Source: an uncultured Roseburia sp.
GTDB taxonomy: Bacteria > Bacillota > Clostridia > Lachnospirales > Lachnospiraceae
Direction: 5' to 3'
Length of the DNA: 39,851 nt
Assembly (NCBI GenBank): GCA_947062675.1
Contig: CAMSQM010000026.1
Coordinates: 1 to 39,851 of the forward strand
The notes below the pieces were generated by a model. That model was given only the letters and a program-made list of their open reading frames with translations, searched no databases and was not told the DNA's origin. The translations under genes were made by a program, and so were the position numbers. Shown in pieces: positions 24,779-35,526 of this stretch. How positions within the stretch are numbered: position 1 is the first letter of the stretch; the number at the start of each line of letters is the position of its first letter.

Positions 24779-25963
24779 TTATAAAAATCTGACCTCGGAA
24801 ATGTGATTTCTCTCCGCATATGCGGTATAGTCCGACTCCGTCTTTGCCGCGTCCCGCGCAAGCAGTTCCACCGCCTGACCGGCGTTCCGCCGCTTTTTTG
24901 CCTGCAGAATCGCCTCATTGCGCCCGTGCGGCTCATATACGAGAAGCATGGTGCGGCTGGTCAGCGGTATATCGATATTCTGACGCTGCAGAGCCGCCAT
25001 AAGCTGGTCTGTGCTAAAGGCAAAACCGATGGACGCGGACTTCTTTCCGAAAAAAGTCAGAAGCTCATCATAACGCCCTCCGCGTACAATCGGCTCCCCG
25101 CTCCCGAACGTATAACCGGCAAAAATAATGCCGGTATAATACTGATAACTGCTAATAACTCCAGGCTCGAACGAGACATACCGCTGGATTCCATACACTT
25201 CAAGAATATCGTGAAGCTCTTTCAGGCGCTCCGCAACCCGGCAAATGCGCGGGTAAGCAGCCGCATACCGTTTTATCTCCGAGAGTCCCTCCGTTCCGGT
25301 ACAGAAATTGCCGAGGAGATGAAAAAGCTGATTTAAGTCCTCACATAAATTCAGGGTAGAGACAAATTCCTCCACGCCAAAAAAATTTTTGTTGGAAATC
25401 AGGGAGCGCAGCTCTTCCTCCTGCTCCCCGTCAAGTCCGGCGGCGTCCTTAAGCCCTCTGAAAAAATCCGCGTGCCCGACCGTGATCTGAAACTCTCTGA
25501 GTCCGGCCGCCTTTAAACACTCCACAACCATCGAAATCATCTCGGCATCCGCGTCCACCGAAGAATCCCCGACCAGCTCTGCCCCGAGCTGAGTGGTCTC
25601 TTTCAGACGTCCCTGATAGCTGCTGTTGTTGATAAACGTATTTCCGAGATAGGACAGCCGGATTGGCAGATCCTCTTCCCCGAAGTATTTTGCCACGCAG
25701 CGCGCGACTGAGGGCGTGATATCCGGGCGGAGCACCAGGGTGTTCCCCTCCCGGTCAAAAAACTTATAGAGATCCTTCGACGGGGTTGTTCCGATCTCAC
25801 GTCCGAAAATATCAAAGAATTCGAATGACGGGGTCTGGATCGGCCTGTAGCCATACTGATGCAGAACCCTGCACAGATTCTGCTCAAGAACCTGTTTTTT
25901 CCCGCATTCTTCATTGTAAATATCCCGGACGCCTTCCGGCGTGTGGAGCAGCTGTCTCTTCAT
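24779..25963 (-). CDS. hisZ: ATP phosphoribosyltransferase regulatory subunit
   Basis: 394 residues. A histidyl-tRNA-synthetase-like protein: LHTPEGVRDIYNEECGKK, GYRPIQTPSFEFFDIF, motif 2-like FDREGNTLVLRPDITPSVAR, and GGRYDELLTFFGKKSASIGFAF near motif 3. The C-terminal anticodon-binding domain of true HisS is missing, as in HisZ. It pairs with short HisG and carries the histidine feedback site. First gene of the his operon, with an 86-base gap before hisG in which I see no further element. Confidence 0.94.
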   Translation of the reverse strand: MKRQLLHTPEGVRDIYNEECGKKQVLEQNLCRVLHQYGYRPIQTPSFEFFDIFGREIGTTPSKDLYKFFDREGNTLVLRPDITPSVARCVAKYFGEEDLPIRLSYLGNTFINNSSYQGRLKETTQLGAELVGDSSVDADAEMISMVVECLKAAGLREFQITVGHADFFRGLKDAAGLDGEQEEELRSLISNKNFFGVEEFVSTLNLCEDLNQLFHLLGNFCTGTEGLSEIKRYAAAYPRICRVAERLKELHDILEVYGIQRYVSFEPGVISSYQYYTGIIFAGYTFGSGEPIVRGGRYDELLTFFGKKSASIGFAFSTDQLMAALQRQNIDIPLTSRTMLLVYEPHGRNEAILQAKKRRNAGQAVELLARDAAKTESDYTAYAERNHISEVRFL

Positions 25964-26077
25964 TATAAAATCTTCCTTCTGATAATTATATTTAAATTAT
26001 ATATTCCGGAGCGGCGCCGGCTGCTTTTTCGGTGTAAAGCGCTAATCCGGCAATGTGCAAACAAAAAAACTCTGTCT

Positions 26078-26106
26078 ATTATAAAGGATATCCGTGGAAA
26101 AGTCAA
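26078..26106 (-). promoter_or_regulatory. Promoter of the histidine operon
   Basis: TTGACT (26101-26106), 17-base spacer, TATAAT (26078-26083) on the minus strand, with the -35 box overlapping the recU stop codon. The leader to hisZ is about 108 bases and shows no T-box, His-codon leader peptide or terminator hairpin. Confidence 0.85.
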
Positions 26107-26636
26107 TCCCTGACGGAGAGATCCTTTTGCAGGGTATCCAGATACGGAACAAGAACCCCTCTTCCCTGCGGCAGAAAAAATTCCGGTTCCAGCTCCTCAT
26201 AGCGGAAGCTTTTGCGCCCTCCCTCCTCTGCCCGCCTGAGAAACTGCCTTAATTTCTCAAGCCTTAAATAGTAAAAGACATCCCTGTGCGTAAAGCTGAG
26301 CAGAAAAAAGGCGATTCCGCCCTGTTTTTCAAACTGCTCCATAAAATACACCTGATGATCGTGGATATTCTGGAGCGGGAATGTGTCCGTGCGGCACTCT
26401 TTGGCGTCAAAGCAGACGGGAATACCCTGCACCGCACCGATATAATCCACCGTGCTCTTCTGGTCAAAATAAGCGAGTGTGATATGTCTGGTCTGCCTGT
26501 CGATTGTGACCGGAGTGATCGGGGTCGGGATCTTCTGGATCAGAGCGAGACCGTTTTCCGAGTAGGCCTCATTGGTACGGTTGATGTATTCCTCCAGGGA
26601 AGAGCCGCGAAGCCCTCTTGAATTCCATGTCGCCAT
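26103..26636 (-). CDS. recU: Holliday junction resolvase RecU
   Basis: 177 residues. RecU resolves four-way DNA junctions in Firmicutes in place of RuvC. Seen: NSRGLRGSSLEEYINRTN at the N-terminus, the nuclease core STVDYIGAVQGIPVCFDAKE with the catalytic Asp and an Asp-x-Lys where Bacillus has Glu-x-Lys, then FPLQNIHDHQVYFMEQF. The frame continues 50 codons upstream, but the ATG at 26636 has GGAGG 5 bases before it and matches homologues. The neighbouring penicillin-binding protein gene usual in Bacillus is absent. Confidence 0.95.
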   Translation of the reverse strand: MATWNSRGLRGSSLEEYINRTNEAYSENGLALIQKIPTPITPVTIDRQTRHITLAYFDQKSTVDYIGAVQGIPVCFDAKECRTDTFPLQNIHDHQVYFMEQFEKQGGIAFFLLSFTHRDVFYYLRLEKLRQFLRRAEEGGRKSFRYEELEPEFFLPQGRGVLVPYLDTLQKDLSVRD

Positions 26637-26662
26637 AGTAACCTCCATAAATTTCCTGTTTG

Positions 26663-26691
26663 ATTCTAGCACGAATTTTCCGGTACAACAA
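26663..26691 (-). promoter_or_regulatory. Promoter of recU
   Basis: TTGTTG (26686-26691), 17-base spacer, TAGAAT (26663-26668) on the minus strand, about 20 bases before the recU ribosome binding site. Confidence 0.6.
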
Positions 26692-26709
26692 CGGATTTTT
26701 TCAAAATGA

Positions 26710-26731
26710 ATCTGGGAAAATGGTTCCAGAT
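26710..26731. repeat. Inverted repeat in the recU-chemoreceptor divergent region
   Basis: ATCTGG (26710-26715) and CCAGAT (26726-26731) are inverted copies with 10 bases between, followed by overlapping TATGAT boxes on the plus strand that could serve the chemoreceptor gene. A possible operator; no clear -35 box was found. Confidence 0.35.
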
Positions 26732-26784
26732 ATGATATGATAAAAAATATGGGTATTTTACCAGACTTTTGAAGGAGTGAACAC

Positions 26785-28704
26785 ATGAAGAATTATTACA
26801 ATCTCAGACAGAAAATTATCTTTTATGTCATGTCCGTGGCAGTTCTCGTAACCGTGCTGGTCACTGCAATCATGTCGGCCGGCAGTATCCGGTCAAACAA
26901 TGCCCTGGTGCTCGATAATATCCGGATTATGGCACGGACCGCAGCTCAGAATATCAGTTCCAACCTCCATCTGCTGACGGAGCGGATGTATAACTTTTCC
27001 ACCGAGGCGGTCTTTACGGACGATACGGCCGGCAGCGCCGCCAGACAGGAGCGCATCGATGCCATCCGCCTCCGGGTGGAGCTTGTCTGGCTGGCCGCCT
27101 ATGACACGGACGGACAAAAGCTCTACGGGGATGCGTCCGCTCCCGGCTCGGTCGCCGGCACGACCTGTTATTCCAGTCTGGTGCAGACGGGAAATATTGT
27201 GATCGGCGAACCTTTTTTTGAAGAGGATCTCCTGCAGATCTGCGTGGGCGTGCCGCTCAGGGATGAAAACGGTGTGACCGGCTATCTCGTCGGGAGCTAT
27301 AAATACGATCTCTTAAACGATGTACTGAGCCAGCTTGTGCTCGGAAATACCGGCGGCGCCTGTATTCTGAATGAGAACGGCGGCATTATCGGCGACCGGG
27401 ATCTCTCCCGCGTGATAGAACAGGAAAATATATATGATCTTTATCCATCTTCAGGGAATCAGGAACAATTTGACAAAATCACCGCGTTCCAGTCCGGTTC
27501 CTGCGAAATGAAGCTCGGAAAAGTGAAACATTATACCGGCTATGCTCCGATTCCGGGTACAAACTGGGCGCTTTTTATCCATGCTCCCAAATCTGATTTT
27601 ATGCATACCGTGATCAGAACCACCCTTTTGTCCGTCACGCTTTCCGCGCTTCTGCTGCTTGGCGCTGCCTGCGTGATTATTCCGGTCTCCCGGAAAATCT
27701 CCGGTCCGCTTTCCGCCGCGGCGAAGCGTCTTGCGGCGCTCTCGGACGGAAACCTCACGGAAGAAGTCGTCCTTTCAGAGAGTCACGATGAGACCGCCGT
27801 TCTCACGGACGCCCTCTCAAAAACGGTCTTAAGTTTAAACGGATATATTCGTGAGATTGAGTCGGCTTTAAGCGCCCTCTCCGCGGGCGACTACACGATC
27901 CGGATTCCGGACAGCTTTCACGGAGATTTTTCCTCCATCCGGAATTCACTGATCCGTATCACGGATTCACTCAACCGCACAATGCAGCAGATGAATCAGT
28001 CCTCCGTGGAGGTATCCGACTGTGCCGGACAGCTTCTCGACGGTTCACGTCATCAGGTGGTGCTTTTGAAAGAGATGGCCGGAAACATGGATGCCATCAC
28101 TGCCTCCATTGAAAAAAACAGGGACAATGCCAGCCTGATGGAGGAATGTACGCAGCTGGCCGGGACAAGGACATCGCTCGGCAGCAGTTATATGCAGAAT
28201 ATGCTTGACGCCATGTCGCAGATTCACCTGGTTGTAGAGGAAATATCCAAAGTAAGTCTGCTCATTGAAAATATTTCCCGCCAGACGAACCTGCTGTCCA
28301 TCAATGCCTCCGTGGAGGCCGCCCGCGCGGGGGAAGCCGGCCGTGGCTTTGCGGTCGTGGCGGACGAGATTAACAGTCTTTCCACACAGACGGCGGACGC
28401 ACTGCAGGAAACCGGGGCCCTGATTGACCGCTCCGCGCAGACAATCCGGACCGGCCTTGACACGGCCTCCAGGACCGCGGAAACCTTCCGCGAAATCGCG
28501 GAAATTACGGAGCGCTACCGGGAGATCTCGGAACGTCTCTCCGAAACCGTGACCGAACAGACCAGTGCCGTCGAGAGAGCCGGAGGACAGCTTGCATCCC
28601 TGCTCGATATCGCCGGCCGAAATGATCAGATGGCGGCCGAATCCCTGGAACAGGCCAGACAGCTCAGGGATTATGTGGCCAGGGTCCGGATCAGACAGTC
28701 CTGA
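26785..28704 (+). CDS. Methyl-accepting chemotaxis protein
   Basis: 639 residues. A membrane helix (about 11-31), an extracytoplasmic sensor of the Cache/PDC type (about 35-270, with [20 protein letters not shown]), a second helix (about 279-300), a HAMP domain (about 300-355), and a cytoplasmic signalling coiled coil whose hairpin tip reads [18 protein letters not shown] then [11 protein letters not shown] (about 499-530). It would relay ligand binding to CheA/CheW; no che genes are in the window. GGAG lies 7 bases before the ATG. No C-terminal CheR pentapeptide is seen. Confidence 0.95.
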   Translation: MKNYYNLRQKIIFYVMSVAVLVTVLVTAIMSAGSIRSNNALVLDNIRIMARTAAQNISSNLHLLTERMYNFSTEAVFTDDTAGSAARQERIDAIRLRVELVWLAAYDTDGQKLYGDASAPGSVAGTTCYSSLVQTGNIVIGEPFFEEDLLQICVGVPLRDENGVTGYLVGSYKYDLLNDVLSQLVLGNTGGACILNENGGIIGDRDLSRVIEQENIYDLYPSSGNQEQFDKITAFQSGSCEMKLGKVKHYTGYAPIPGTNWALFIHAPKSDFMHTVIRTTLLSVTLSALLLLGAACVIIPVSRKISGPLSAAAKRLAALSDGNLTEEVVLSESHDETAVLTDALSKTVLSLNGYIREIESALSALSAGDYTIRIPDSFHGDFSSIRNSLIRITDSLNRTMQQMNQSSVEVSDCAGQLLDGSRHQVVLLKEMAGNMDAITASIEKNRDNASLMEECTQLAGTRTSLGSSYMQNMLDAMSQIHLVVEEISKVSLLIENISRQTNLLSINASVEAARAGEAGRGFAVVADEINSLSTQTADALQETGALIDRSAQTIRTGLDTASRTAETFREIAEITERYREISERLSETVTEQTSAVERAGGQLASLLDIAGRNDQMAAESLEQARQLRDYVARVRIRQS

Positions 28705-28779
28705 CCTGCCGGATTAGCGCAGGAACAGACTCCGTAAGCCACAGGATCGCACGGGCAGCACAGAAAAGAGGTAAATGAT

Positions 28780-29259
28780 ATGAAGAAAAGAGGTACGAAC
28801 AGGATGTTATCTGTAAAGAAAATACTTTGCGCGCTCACACTCCTGGCAGCTCTCACCGCGGCCGGCTGCGGTGAGGCCCCCAGGATGAAAGACGGATTTT
28901 ACACAGCGGAAATGTCGGGCTATTCGCACGGGTGGAAAGAATATCTGTGTATTCTGGTAGAAAATGACACCATTGTTTATGCGGAATTCAACGCCAAAGA
29001 TCCGAGCGGATACATCAAGGCCTGGGACAATCTCTATATGGAAAATATGCTCTCCGGCACCGGCACTTACCCCAACGAATATACGCGCTACTATGTATCG
29101 GAGCTTATAGAAAAACAGGATTCCGGCGTGGACACTTTAACAGGCGCCACATCCTCTGCCATGAATTTTAACCGTCTGGCCGCAGCCGCTATTTCCCAGT
29201 CAGAAAAAGGCGATCCTGAAATCGCCGTCGTGGAGCAGGATGAAAATGGGAAAGAATAA
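28780..29259 (+). CDS. FMN-binding domain lipoprotein, probable flavinylated electron carrier
   Basis: 159 residues. Signal peptide with lipoprotein cysteine C30 (LTAAGC), then one FMN-binding domain. The motif DTLTGATSS (118-126) fits the site where ApbE-type transferases attach FMN to a threonine (T124). Related proteins such as PplA of Listeria move electrons across the envelope in flavin-based extracellular electron transfer. AGAGG lies 8 bases before the ATG. It is 20-40 bases before a DtxR-like regulator, suggesting metal-responsive control. No apbE, ndh2 or eet genes are nearby. Confidence 0.88.
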   Translation: MKKRGTNRMLSVKKILCALTLLAALTAAGCGEAPRMKDGFYTAEMSGYSHGWKEYLCILVENDTIVYAEFNAKDPSGYIKAWDNLYMENMLSGTGTYPNEYTRYYVSELIEKQDSGVDTLTGATSSAMNFNRLAAAAISQSEKGDPEIAVVEQDENGKE

Positions 29260-29294
29260 AGAAACATCAGAAAAGAAAGGTGGAAATATACCGG

Positions 29295-29669
29295 ATGATC
29301 ATGAATGAATCTGCCGAAAATTATCTGGAAACAATCCTCATTTTAAGCTGCCGGCTGGGGAATGTCCGCTCGGTTGACATCGCCAATGAGATGAATTTTA
29401 AAAAGCCGAGCGTCAGCGTCGCAATGAAACACCTCCGCGAGAACGGCTATATCACCGTGGACGCGGAGGGTCATATTCATCTGACAGAACAGGGGCGCGC
29501 CGTCGCGGAAAAAATATATGAGCGCCACACCATCCTCTCCAACTGGCTGGTCATGCTCGGCGTGGACCCGCGTGTAGCCGCTGAGGACGCGTGTAAAATT
29601 GAGCACGATGTGAGCACCGAAAGTTTTGAGGCGATCAAACGTCATATCGCGCGCACCGGAAGCCTTTAA
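29295..29669 (+). CDS. DtxR/MntR family metal-dependent transcriptional regulator
   Basis: 124 residues: an N-terminal winged helix (SAENYLETILIL, RSVDIANEMNFKKPSVSVAM, ENGYITVDAEGHIHLTEQG) and a dimerisation domain with metal ligands. The ligand set E12, H78, C100, E103, H104 (ACKIEHDVS) has the DtxR/IdeR-type Cys-x-x-Glu-His, not the Glu of MntR, so iron is a better guess than manganese; the first MntR ligand Asp is Asn9 here. It lacks the SH3-like third domain. The start may be 29295 or 29301; a GTG at 29280 is less likely. Cotranscribed with the FMN lipoprotein. Confidence 0.88.
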   Translation: MIMNESAENYLETILILSCRLGNVRSVDIANEMNFKKPSVSVAMKHLRENGYITVDAEGHIHLTEQGRAVAEKIYERHTILSNWLVMLGVDPRVAAEDACKIEHDVSTESFEAIKRHIARTGSL

Positions 29670-29746
29670 AGCAGTCCGGCAGAATTCCTGCCAGCGGAAA
29701 GGCGCGGGGGTGACAGAGGCAGTGCGGCTCCGCTCCCCGCGGCACA

Positions 29747-31819
29747 TCACAATTCCGGAAGGCATAGTCTGTCAAATTCTGTTTCCGGAGGGGCACAGGC
29801 CCCGTTCCGGCAGAGATAGTACAAAAATCCCTCTTCAGGAACCGGATACGCTTCCGTGAAGGGCGCAGCTTCTGCCAGTTCCGCAGCATTTTGCGGATTT
29901 TTATAGATGACGGAGAGAAAGAACGCCGGATGACATTTCAGATACCGTATCAGTTCCCTGGGCGGTTTTGCTGCGCTTCCGGTACAGATCAGGTGACCGG
30001 AAGAATAGAATCCCTCCATCAGCGCGATCAGCCCCAGACTGTGTCCGTAAGGAGAATATTGCATTATGCCCGCGAGAAAACGGTTCTGCTCATCCGAATA
30101 CTTCTGCCACCGGACTTCACCGGTATATTGTGCCAGCCGCGCAAACAGCAGTGCGGCCGCTGCGTTGCCGGAGGGAAGCGCTCCGTCATACGTCTCTTTT
30201 CTGCGCGCAATCAGGCGTTCCGCGTCGGACGCCGTCAGGAAACAGCCCCCGTTCTTTTTATCTGTAAAATAGTTCACGATCTGTTCCGCACACACTGCGG
30301 CCTCACGCAGATACTGCGGCCGGAAGGTGGCATGGTACAGCGCAAGAAGGGCCAGACCGAAAAACGCATAGTCGTCAAGAGTTCCTTTATGAGCAGCTTC
30401 TCCCTCTCTCCAGCGCACAAACAGACGGCCGCCGGCGCCGGTCATTTCTCCCGCGATAAAGTCATATGCCCGCACTGCGGCGTCAAGATACCGCTTCTCT
30501 CCGAGAATCCGCGCCGCTTTCGCGAAAGCCATGATCGAGAGGGCGTTCCACGACAGGATGATTTTATCGTCCAGATGAATGCTGGTGCGGGATTTCCGGT
30601 ATTCATACAATTTATTCCACCAGATGCTCTTTTGTTCCTCATCCGGTTCTCCTGTCCCGTTCTGATTCCACCGGTCTGTTCCGCTTTGTTTTTCCGGCTG
30701 TGTATCGCGGGATCTCGGGGAAAGGCGGTTCGGGATGGACTTCCCCTCAAAATTTCCCTGTTCCGTGATATCATAAGCCGCACAGAAGGCCTCCCCCGCC
30801 TCCTCACCGAGCACTTCACAGATCTCCTTCGGCGTAAAACAGTAATATTTTCCCTCCTCCCCCTCGCTGTCGGCATCCTGCCCACAGTAAAATCCTCCCA
30901 CGGGAGCAGTCAGTTCCCGCAGTATATAGGAAAGCGTCCGGCGGGCTGTGTCCGCGTACTTTCTGTCGTCTGTCATCTGATACGCTTCCAGATACGCGAT
31001 GGCGAGAAGCGCATTATCGTAAAGCATTTTTTCAAAATGCGGCACAAGCCAGAAGGCATCCGTGGAATATCGCGAAAATCCTCCTCCGATCTGATCAAAA
31101 ATACCGCCTGCAGCCATCGCGCGCAGCGTATGCTCCGCCATGCTGCGGGATCCGGCGTCATCTGCGGCCGCCGCATAGCGCATCAGAAAGCAGAGATTGT
31201 GCGGTACCGGAAATTTTGGCGCTTCCCCGAAACCTCCATAGACACGGTCATAATTCTGCCGAAACCATTCCGCCGCCCAGTGAAACAGTTTCTGATCCGG
31301 TTCCCCGCAAAATTTCTGTTCTCCCTCCGCCGCGACTGCCTCCGCAAGCTGTCTGCCCACAAGAAGTACCCTGTCGCGCTGATCTTTCCACAATGCCAGC
31401 ACCCCGTGCAGGATCTCAAGCAGTCCCGGCTGCCCGTATCTGGCATATTTCGGAAAATAGGTGCCGACAAAAAAAGGCTTCTGATCCGGCGTCAGAATTG
31501 CCGTCAGAGGCCATCCCCCCGAACCTGTCACCGTCTGGCAGGCCGCCATATAAACGGCGTCAATTTCAGGGCGTTCCTCCCTGTCCACCTTGACAGAAAT
31601 AAAATTCTGATTTAAAAAGCATGCAACTTCCGCATCTTCAAATGACTCATGCGCCATAACATGGCACCAGTGGCAGGTGGAATAGCCTATGCTTAAAAAT
31701 ACGGGCCTGTCCTCCTCCTTTGCCCGCGCGAACGCTTCCTCTCCCCATGGGTACCAGTTTACGGGGTTTTCCGAATGCTGGAGAAGATAGGGAGACTTTT
31801 CATTAATTAAATGATTCAT
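29747..31819 (-). CDS. YyaL-type thioredoxin-domain protein (DUF255)
   Basis: 690 residues. The N-terminal thioredoxin-like DUF255 domain (about 1-165) has its CxxC in [17 protein letters not shown], after [18 protein letters not shown]; the rest is an (alpha/alpha)6 barrel like N-acylglucosamine 2-epimerases ([47 protein letters not shown]). The family (human homologue SSP411) has no settled reaction. A low-complexity insert rich in Arg, Ser, Gln and Asn (about residues 380-410) separates two barrel segments. ATG at 31819; the 22 upstream codons overlap its promoter. Confidence 0.92.
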   Translation of the reverse strand: MNHLINEKSPYLLQHSENPVNWYPWGEEAFARAKEEDRPVFLSIGYSTCHWCHVMAHESFEDAEVACFLNQNFISVKVDREERPEIDAVYMAACQTVTGSGGWPLTAILTPDQKPFFVGTYFPKYARYGQPGLLEILHGVLALWKDQRDRVLLVGRQLAEAVAAEGEQKFCGEPDQKLFHWAAEWFRQNYDRVYGGFGEAPKFPVPHNLCFLMRYAAAADDAGSRSMAEHTLRAMAAGGIFDQIGGGFSRYSTDAFWLVPHFEKMLYDNALLAIAYLEAYQMTDDRKYADTARRTLSYILRELTAPVGGFYCGQDADSEGEEGKYYCFTPKEICEVLGEEAGEAFCAAYDITEQGNFEGKSIPNRLSPRSRDTQPEKQSGTDRWNQNGTGEPDEEQKSIWWNKLYEYRKSRTSIHLDDKIILSWNALSIMAFAKAARILGEKRYLDAAVRAYDFIAGEMTGAGGRLFVRWREGEAAHKGTLDDYAFFGLALLALYHATFRPQYLREAAVCAEQIVNYFTDKKNGGCFLTASDAERLIARRKETYDGALPSGNAAAALLFARLAQYTGEVRWQKYSDEQNRFLAGIMQYSPYGHSLGLIALMEGFYSSGHLICTGSAAKPPRELIRYLKCHPAFFLSVIYKNPQNAAELAEAAPFTEAYPVPEEGFLYYLCRNGACAPPETEFDRLCLPEL

Positions 31820-31856
31820 TAATTTTCTCGCTTTCCTGTCTGATTTCTTTGGTCCT

Positions 31857-31885
31857 CTTCTATCCAGTATTCCACAAAAAGTCAA
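31857..31885 (-). promoter_or_regulatory. Promoter of the YyaL-type gene
   Basis: TTGACT (31880-31885), 17-base spacer, TAGAAG (31857-31862) on the minus strand. The -35 box directly abuts the T run of the ilvC terminator. Confidence 0.5.
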
Positions 31886-31886
31886 T

Positions 31887-31944
31887 AAAAAACGGGATAT
31901 CCAAAAGGACGGATCAAAAATAGATTCCGCCTTCCGGATATCCC
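31887..31944 (-). terminator. Terminator of ilvN-ilvC
   Basis: GGGATATCC (31894-31902) pairs with GGATATCCC (31936-31944) with further pairing inside (AGGxCGGAtc with gatTCCGcCT); on the minus strand a run of T follows at 31887-31892. Confidence 0.85.
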
Positions 31945-31988
31945 TGTCTTTATCAGGTTCAGCTGTATAAGAAAGGTTAGCGCTTCCG

Positions 31989-33621
<1,633 letters not shown>

Positions 33622-33649
33622 ACAGAAACCCTTCCTTTTTCAATAATAC

Positions 33650-33678
33650 ATGATAGCAATCCCGCTTTTTTTTGTCAA
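33650..33678 (-). promoter_or_regulatory. Promoter of ilvN-ilvC
   Basis: TTGACA (33673-33678), 17-base spacer with an A tract, TATCAT (33650-33655) on the minus strand. Confidence 0.85.
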
Positions 33679-33730
33679 TATCCGGGCCATATCTGTTAGG
33701 AATACTTAAAATAACCGGCAGCCGGACCTT

Positions 33731-34141
33731 TCAGTCCCCGAGATAGAGCCCCTGCGCATCCTGACTGATACTTCCGCAGAGAATCATAATTCCCTCCACA
33801 AAGCCCCAGATACCGGAAATAACAGAACCGATGCCGCAGGTTGCCAGCGTGATTATCAGCTGTGCAACTGCCCTGCCTGTGTATCCCAGATAAAAATTGT
33901 GCACACCGAACGCTCCCAGAAAAATTCCGAGCAGTCCGGCAGCCAGTCTGGACTTGCCGCTTCTTAAACCGTACATGGAATTCAGCGCGACACCGCACTG
34001 CAGACAGACCTGACTGCCTGCCGGCACCGGCTGCCCGCAGTTCGGACAGTAATTGCTGCCCAGGCCTTTCTGTGTGCCGCATCTGACACAGATTACCGCT
34101 TCATCCGCTACATACTGCTGTCCACAGTTCCTGCAATACAT
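33731..34141 (-). CDS. TM2 domain protein with two N-terminal zinc ribbons
   Basis: 136 residues. Cys pairs CRNCG, CVRCG, CPNCG and CLQCG in the first 52 residues form two zinc-ribbon units. The C-terminal part is a TM2 domain: a first helix (SRLAAGLLGIFLGAFGVHNF), the YLGYTGRAVAQL turn, and a second helix (CGIGSVISGIWGFVEGIMIL). The function of the family is unknown. The ATG at 34141 has GGAG 8 bases upstream; a GTG three codons earlier is possible. It follows the rplT terminator. Confidence 0.88.
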   Translation of the reverse strand: MYCRNCGQQYVADEAVICVRCGTQKGLGSNYCPNCGQPVPAGSQVCLQCGVALNSMYGLRSGKSRLAAGLLGIFLGAFGVHNFYLGYTGRAVAQLIITLATCGIGSVISGIWGFVEGIMILCGSISQDAQGLYLGD

Positions 34142-34170
34142 AAACACCACTCCTTTTTTCCGGAATGCTG

Positions 34171-34214
34171 AAAAGCTTACTTCACACAGGGTTGTCCCCC
34201 GTATGAAGTAAGCT
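34171..34214 (-). terminator. Terminator of infC-rpmI-rplT
   Basis: AGCTTACTTCA (34174-34184) pairs with TGAAGTAAGCT (34204-34214), 11 base pairs, followed on the minus strand by a short T run into TTTTC. Confidence 0.8.
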
Positions 34215-34225
34215 CCGATTCCGCA

Positions 34226-34582
34226 CTAAGCCACTTTGCTTTTTGCAAGTTCTGCGAGGGTTGCAAAACCTTCCGCGTCATTAACCGCCATCTCGGCTAA
34301 CATTTTGCGGTTGATGTCAACTCCGGCAACCTTCAGACCATGCATCATCTGGCTGTAGGAGATGCCGTTCATTCTCGCCGCCGCATTGATACGCGCAATC
34401 CACAGACTGCGGAACTGCCGCTTTCTCTCCTTACGGCCTCTGTAAGCGGTAGCCAGGGCTCTCATAACGGACTGTTTTGCCACGCGGTACTGCTTGCTGC
34501 GCGCGCCCCTGTATCCTTTTGCCAGTCTTAATACTCTCTTATGTCTTTTTTTTGCGCCTAAGGCGCCTTTCACTCTTGCCAT
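34226..34582 (-). CDS. rplT: Large ribosomal subunit protein L20 (bL20)
   Basis: 118 residues, normal length. Basic N-terminal tail with [20 protein letters not shown], then the globular part ending in [17 protein letters not shown]. It binds 23S rRNA early in assembly and, in Firmicutes, represses its own operon through the leader RNA. AAGGAGG lies 8 bases before the ATG. Confidence 0.98.
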   Translation of the reverse strand: MARVKGALGAKKRHKRVLRLAKGYRGARSKQYRVAKQSVMRALATAYRGRKERKRQFRSLWIARINAAARMNGISYSQMMHGLKVAGVDINRKMLAEMAVNDAEGFATLAELAKSKVA

Positions 34583-34606
34583 CTCACATACCTCCTTGAT
34601 CCGTTC

Positions 34607-34804
34607 TTATAAATACGGTAAAATCTTCTTCATATTCTTAACATTGGACTTATCGACCAGAGTTGCTTTTCTTAAATTCCGCTTTGTCTTCGGACTCTTT
34701 TTGGTTAAGATATGTCTCTTGTAGGCTTTATTTCTTTTTAACTTTCCGGATCCGGTAACCTTGAAGCGCTTTGCAGCTGCTCTGCTTGTTTTCATTTTTG
34801 GCAT
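34607..34804 (-). CDS. rpmI: Large ribosomal subunit protein L35 (bL35)
   Basis: 65 residues, very basic: [20 protein letters not shown] at the start and [17 protein letters not shown] in the middle. AAGGAGG precedes the ATG by 8 bases. Middle gene of the classical infC-rpmI-rplT operon. Confidence 0.98.
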   Translation of the reverse strand: MPKMKTSRAAAKRFKVTGSGKLKRNKAYKRHILTKKSPKTKRNLRKATLVDKSNVKNMKKILPYL

Positions 34805-34822
34805 GATGTAATCCTCCTTAAA

Positions 34823-35332
34823 TTATGATTTCTTCTCTGCCAGCACCATGCTGATAGTTCTTCCCTCAACCTTCGGCGCCTTCTCCACGACTGCCATGTC
34901 CGCGAGATTCTTCGCAAAATCGTCCAGAATGTGTCTGCTCGCATTCATGTGAGCCATCTCACGTCCGCGAAACCGCAGGGTGATTTTTACCTTATCCCCT
35001 TTGCCGAGGAATTTTTTTGCGGCATTCATCTTGGTATTCAGGTCGTTTGAATCAATATTGGGTGACAGACGAATTTCTTTCAGTTCCACCACTTTCTGCT
35101 TTTTTCTGGCTTCCTTTTCTTTCCTCGCCAGATCATACCGGTACTTGCCGTAGTCGATAATCTTGCACACAGGCGGCTTTGCAGTCGGAGCTATCTTGAC
35201 CAGGTCAAGATTCGCTTCCTCAGCCAGCTTCATAGCGTCCCTCGCTGACATAATGCCAAGCTGTTCTCCATTCTCTCCAATCAGACGAACTTCCCTGTCT
35301 CTGATCTGTTCATTAATCATTAACTCGCTAAT
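34823..35332 (-). CDS. infC: Translation initiation factor IF-3 with ATT start codon
   Basis: 169 residues. N-terminal domain ISELMINEQIRDREVRLIGE, linker, then C-terminal domain with KEIRLSPNIDSNDLNTK and RFRGREMAHMNASRH. IF-3 keeps the small subunit free and checks start codons. The start is read as ATT at 35330-35332: GGGAGG lies 9 bases before it, while the first ATG (35320) is 21 bases away. An AUU start is the classical way infC limits its own synthesis, because IF-3 rejects it. The open frame continues upstream through the leader and promoter and cannot be coding there. Confidence 0.95.
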   Translation of the reverse strand: MSELMINEQIRDREVRLIGENGEQLGIMSARDAMKLAEEANLDLVKIAPTAKPPVCKIIDYGKYRYDLARKEKEARKKQKVVELKEIRLSPNIDSNDLNTKMNAAKKFLGKGDKVKITLRFRGREMAHMNASRHILDDFAKNLADMAVVEKAPKVEGRTISMVLAEKKS

Positions 35333-35491
35333 GGTATTGTACCTCCCAAATAAAAAAGTGGATAGGCAGACTATCCACTTAATCATTCCATATCCGCGAT
35401 ATACGATATCGGCGATGCCTGAAACAGAACCATGAGTCACGCGATTGTGCTCCGGTGAGAGTGGATACTCTACTTTGTGTTTTCTAACAAC
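35333..35491 (-). ncRNA. L20-type leader RNA (attenuator) of infC-rpmI-rplT
   Basis: About 160 bases between the promoter and infC. A terminator hairpin (35356-35380 plus T run 35352-35355) stands directly before the infC ribosome binding site. TATCCAC at 35461-35467 can pair with GTGGATA in the left arm of this hairpin, forming an antiterminator. This is the L20 leader plan of Firmicutes, in which L20 binding favours termination. Confidence 0.82.
35352..35380 (-). terminator. Leader attenuator terminator before infC
   Basis: Stem AAGTGGATAG/CTATCCACTT of 10 base pairs with a 5-base loop, then a T run on the minus strand; the T run ends only a few bases before the GGGAGG of infC. Confidence 0.88.
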
Positions 35492-35497
35492 TGTTAT

Positions 35498-35526
35498 ATC
35501 ATAGCAGACCGGGAAAGTTCTGTCAA
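35498..35526 (-). promoter_or_regulatory. Promoter of infC-rpmI-rplT
   Basis: TTGACA (35521-35526), 17-base spacer, TATGAT (35498-35503) on the minus strand; start near 35491. Confidence 0.88.

Noticed and set aside
25964-26077. Histidine leader peptide or T-box before hisZ
   Set aside because: No run of His codons, no T-box sequence and no terminator hairpin in the 108-base leader.
29891-31615. 574-codon open frame on the plus strand opposite the YyaL-type gene
   Set aside because: No recognisable domain, Arg/Ser/Pro-rich composition, lies fully antisense to a well-conserved gene; a shadow frame of a GC-biased coding region.
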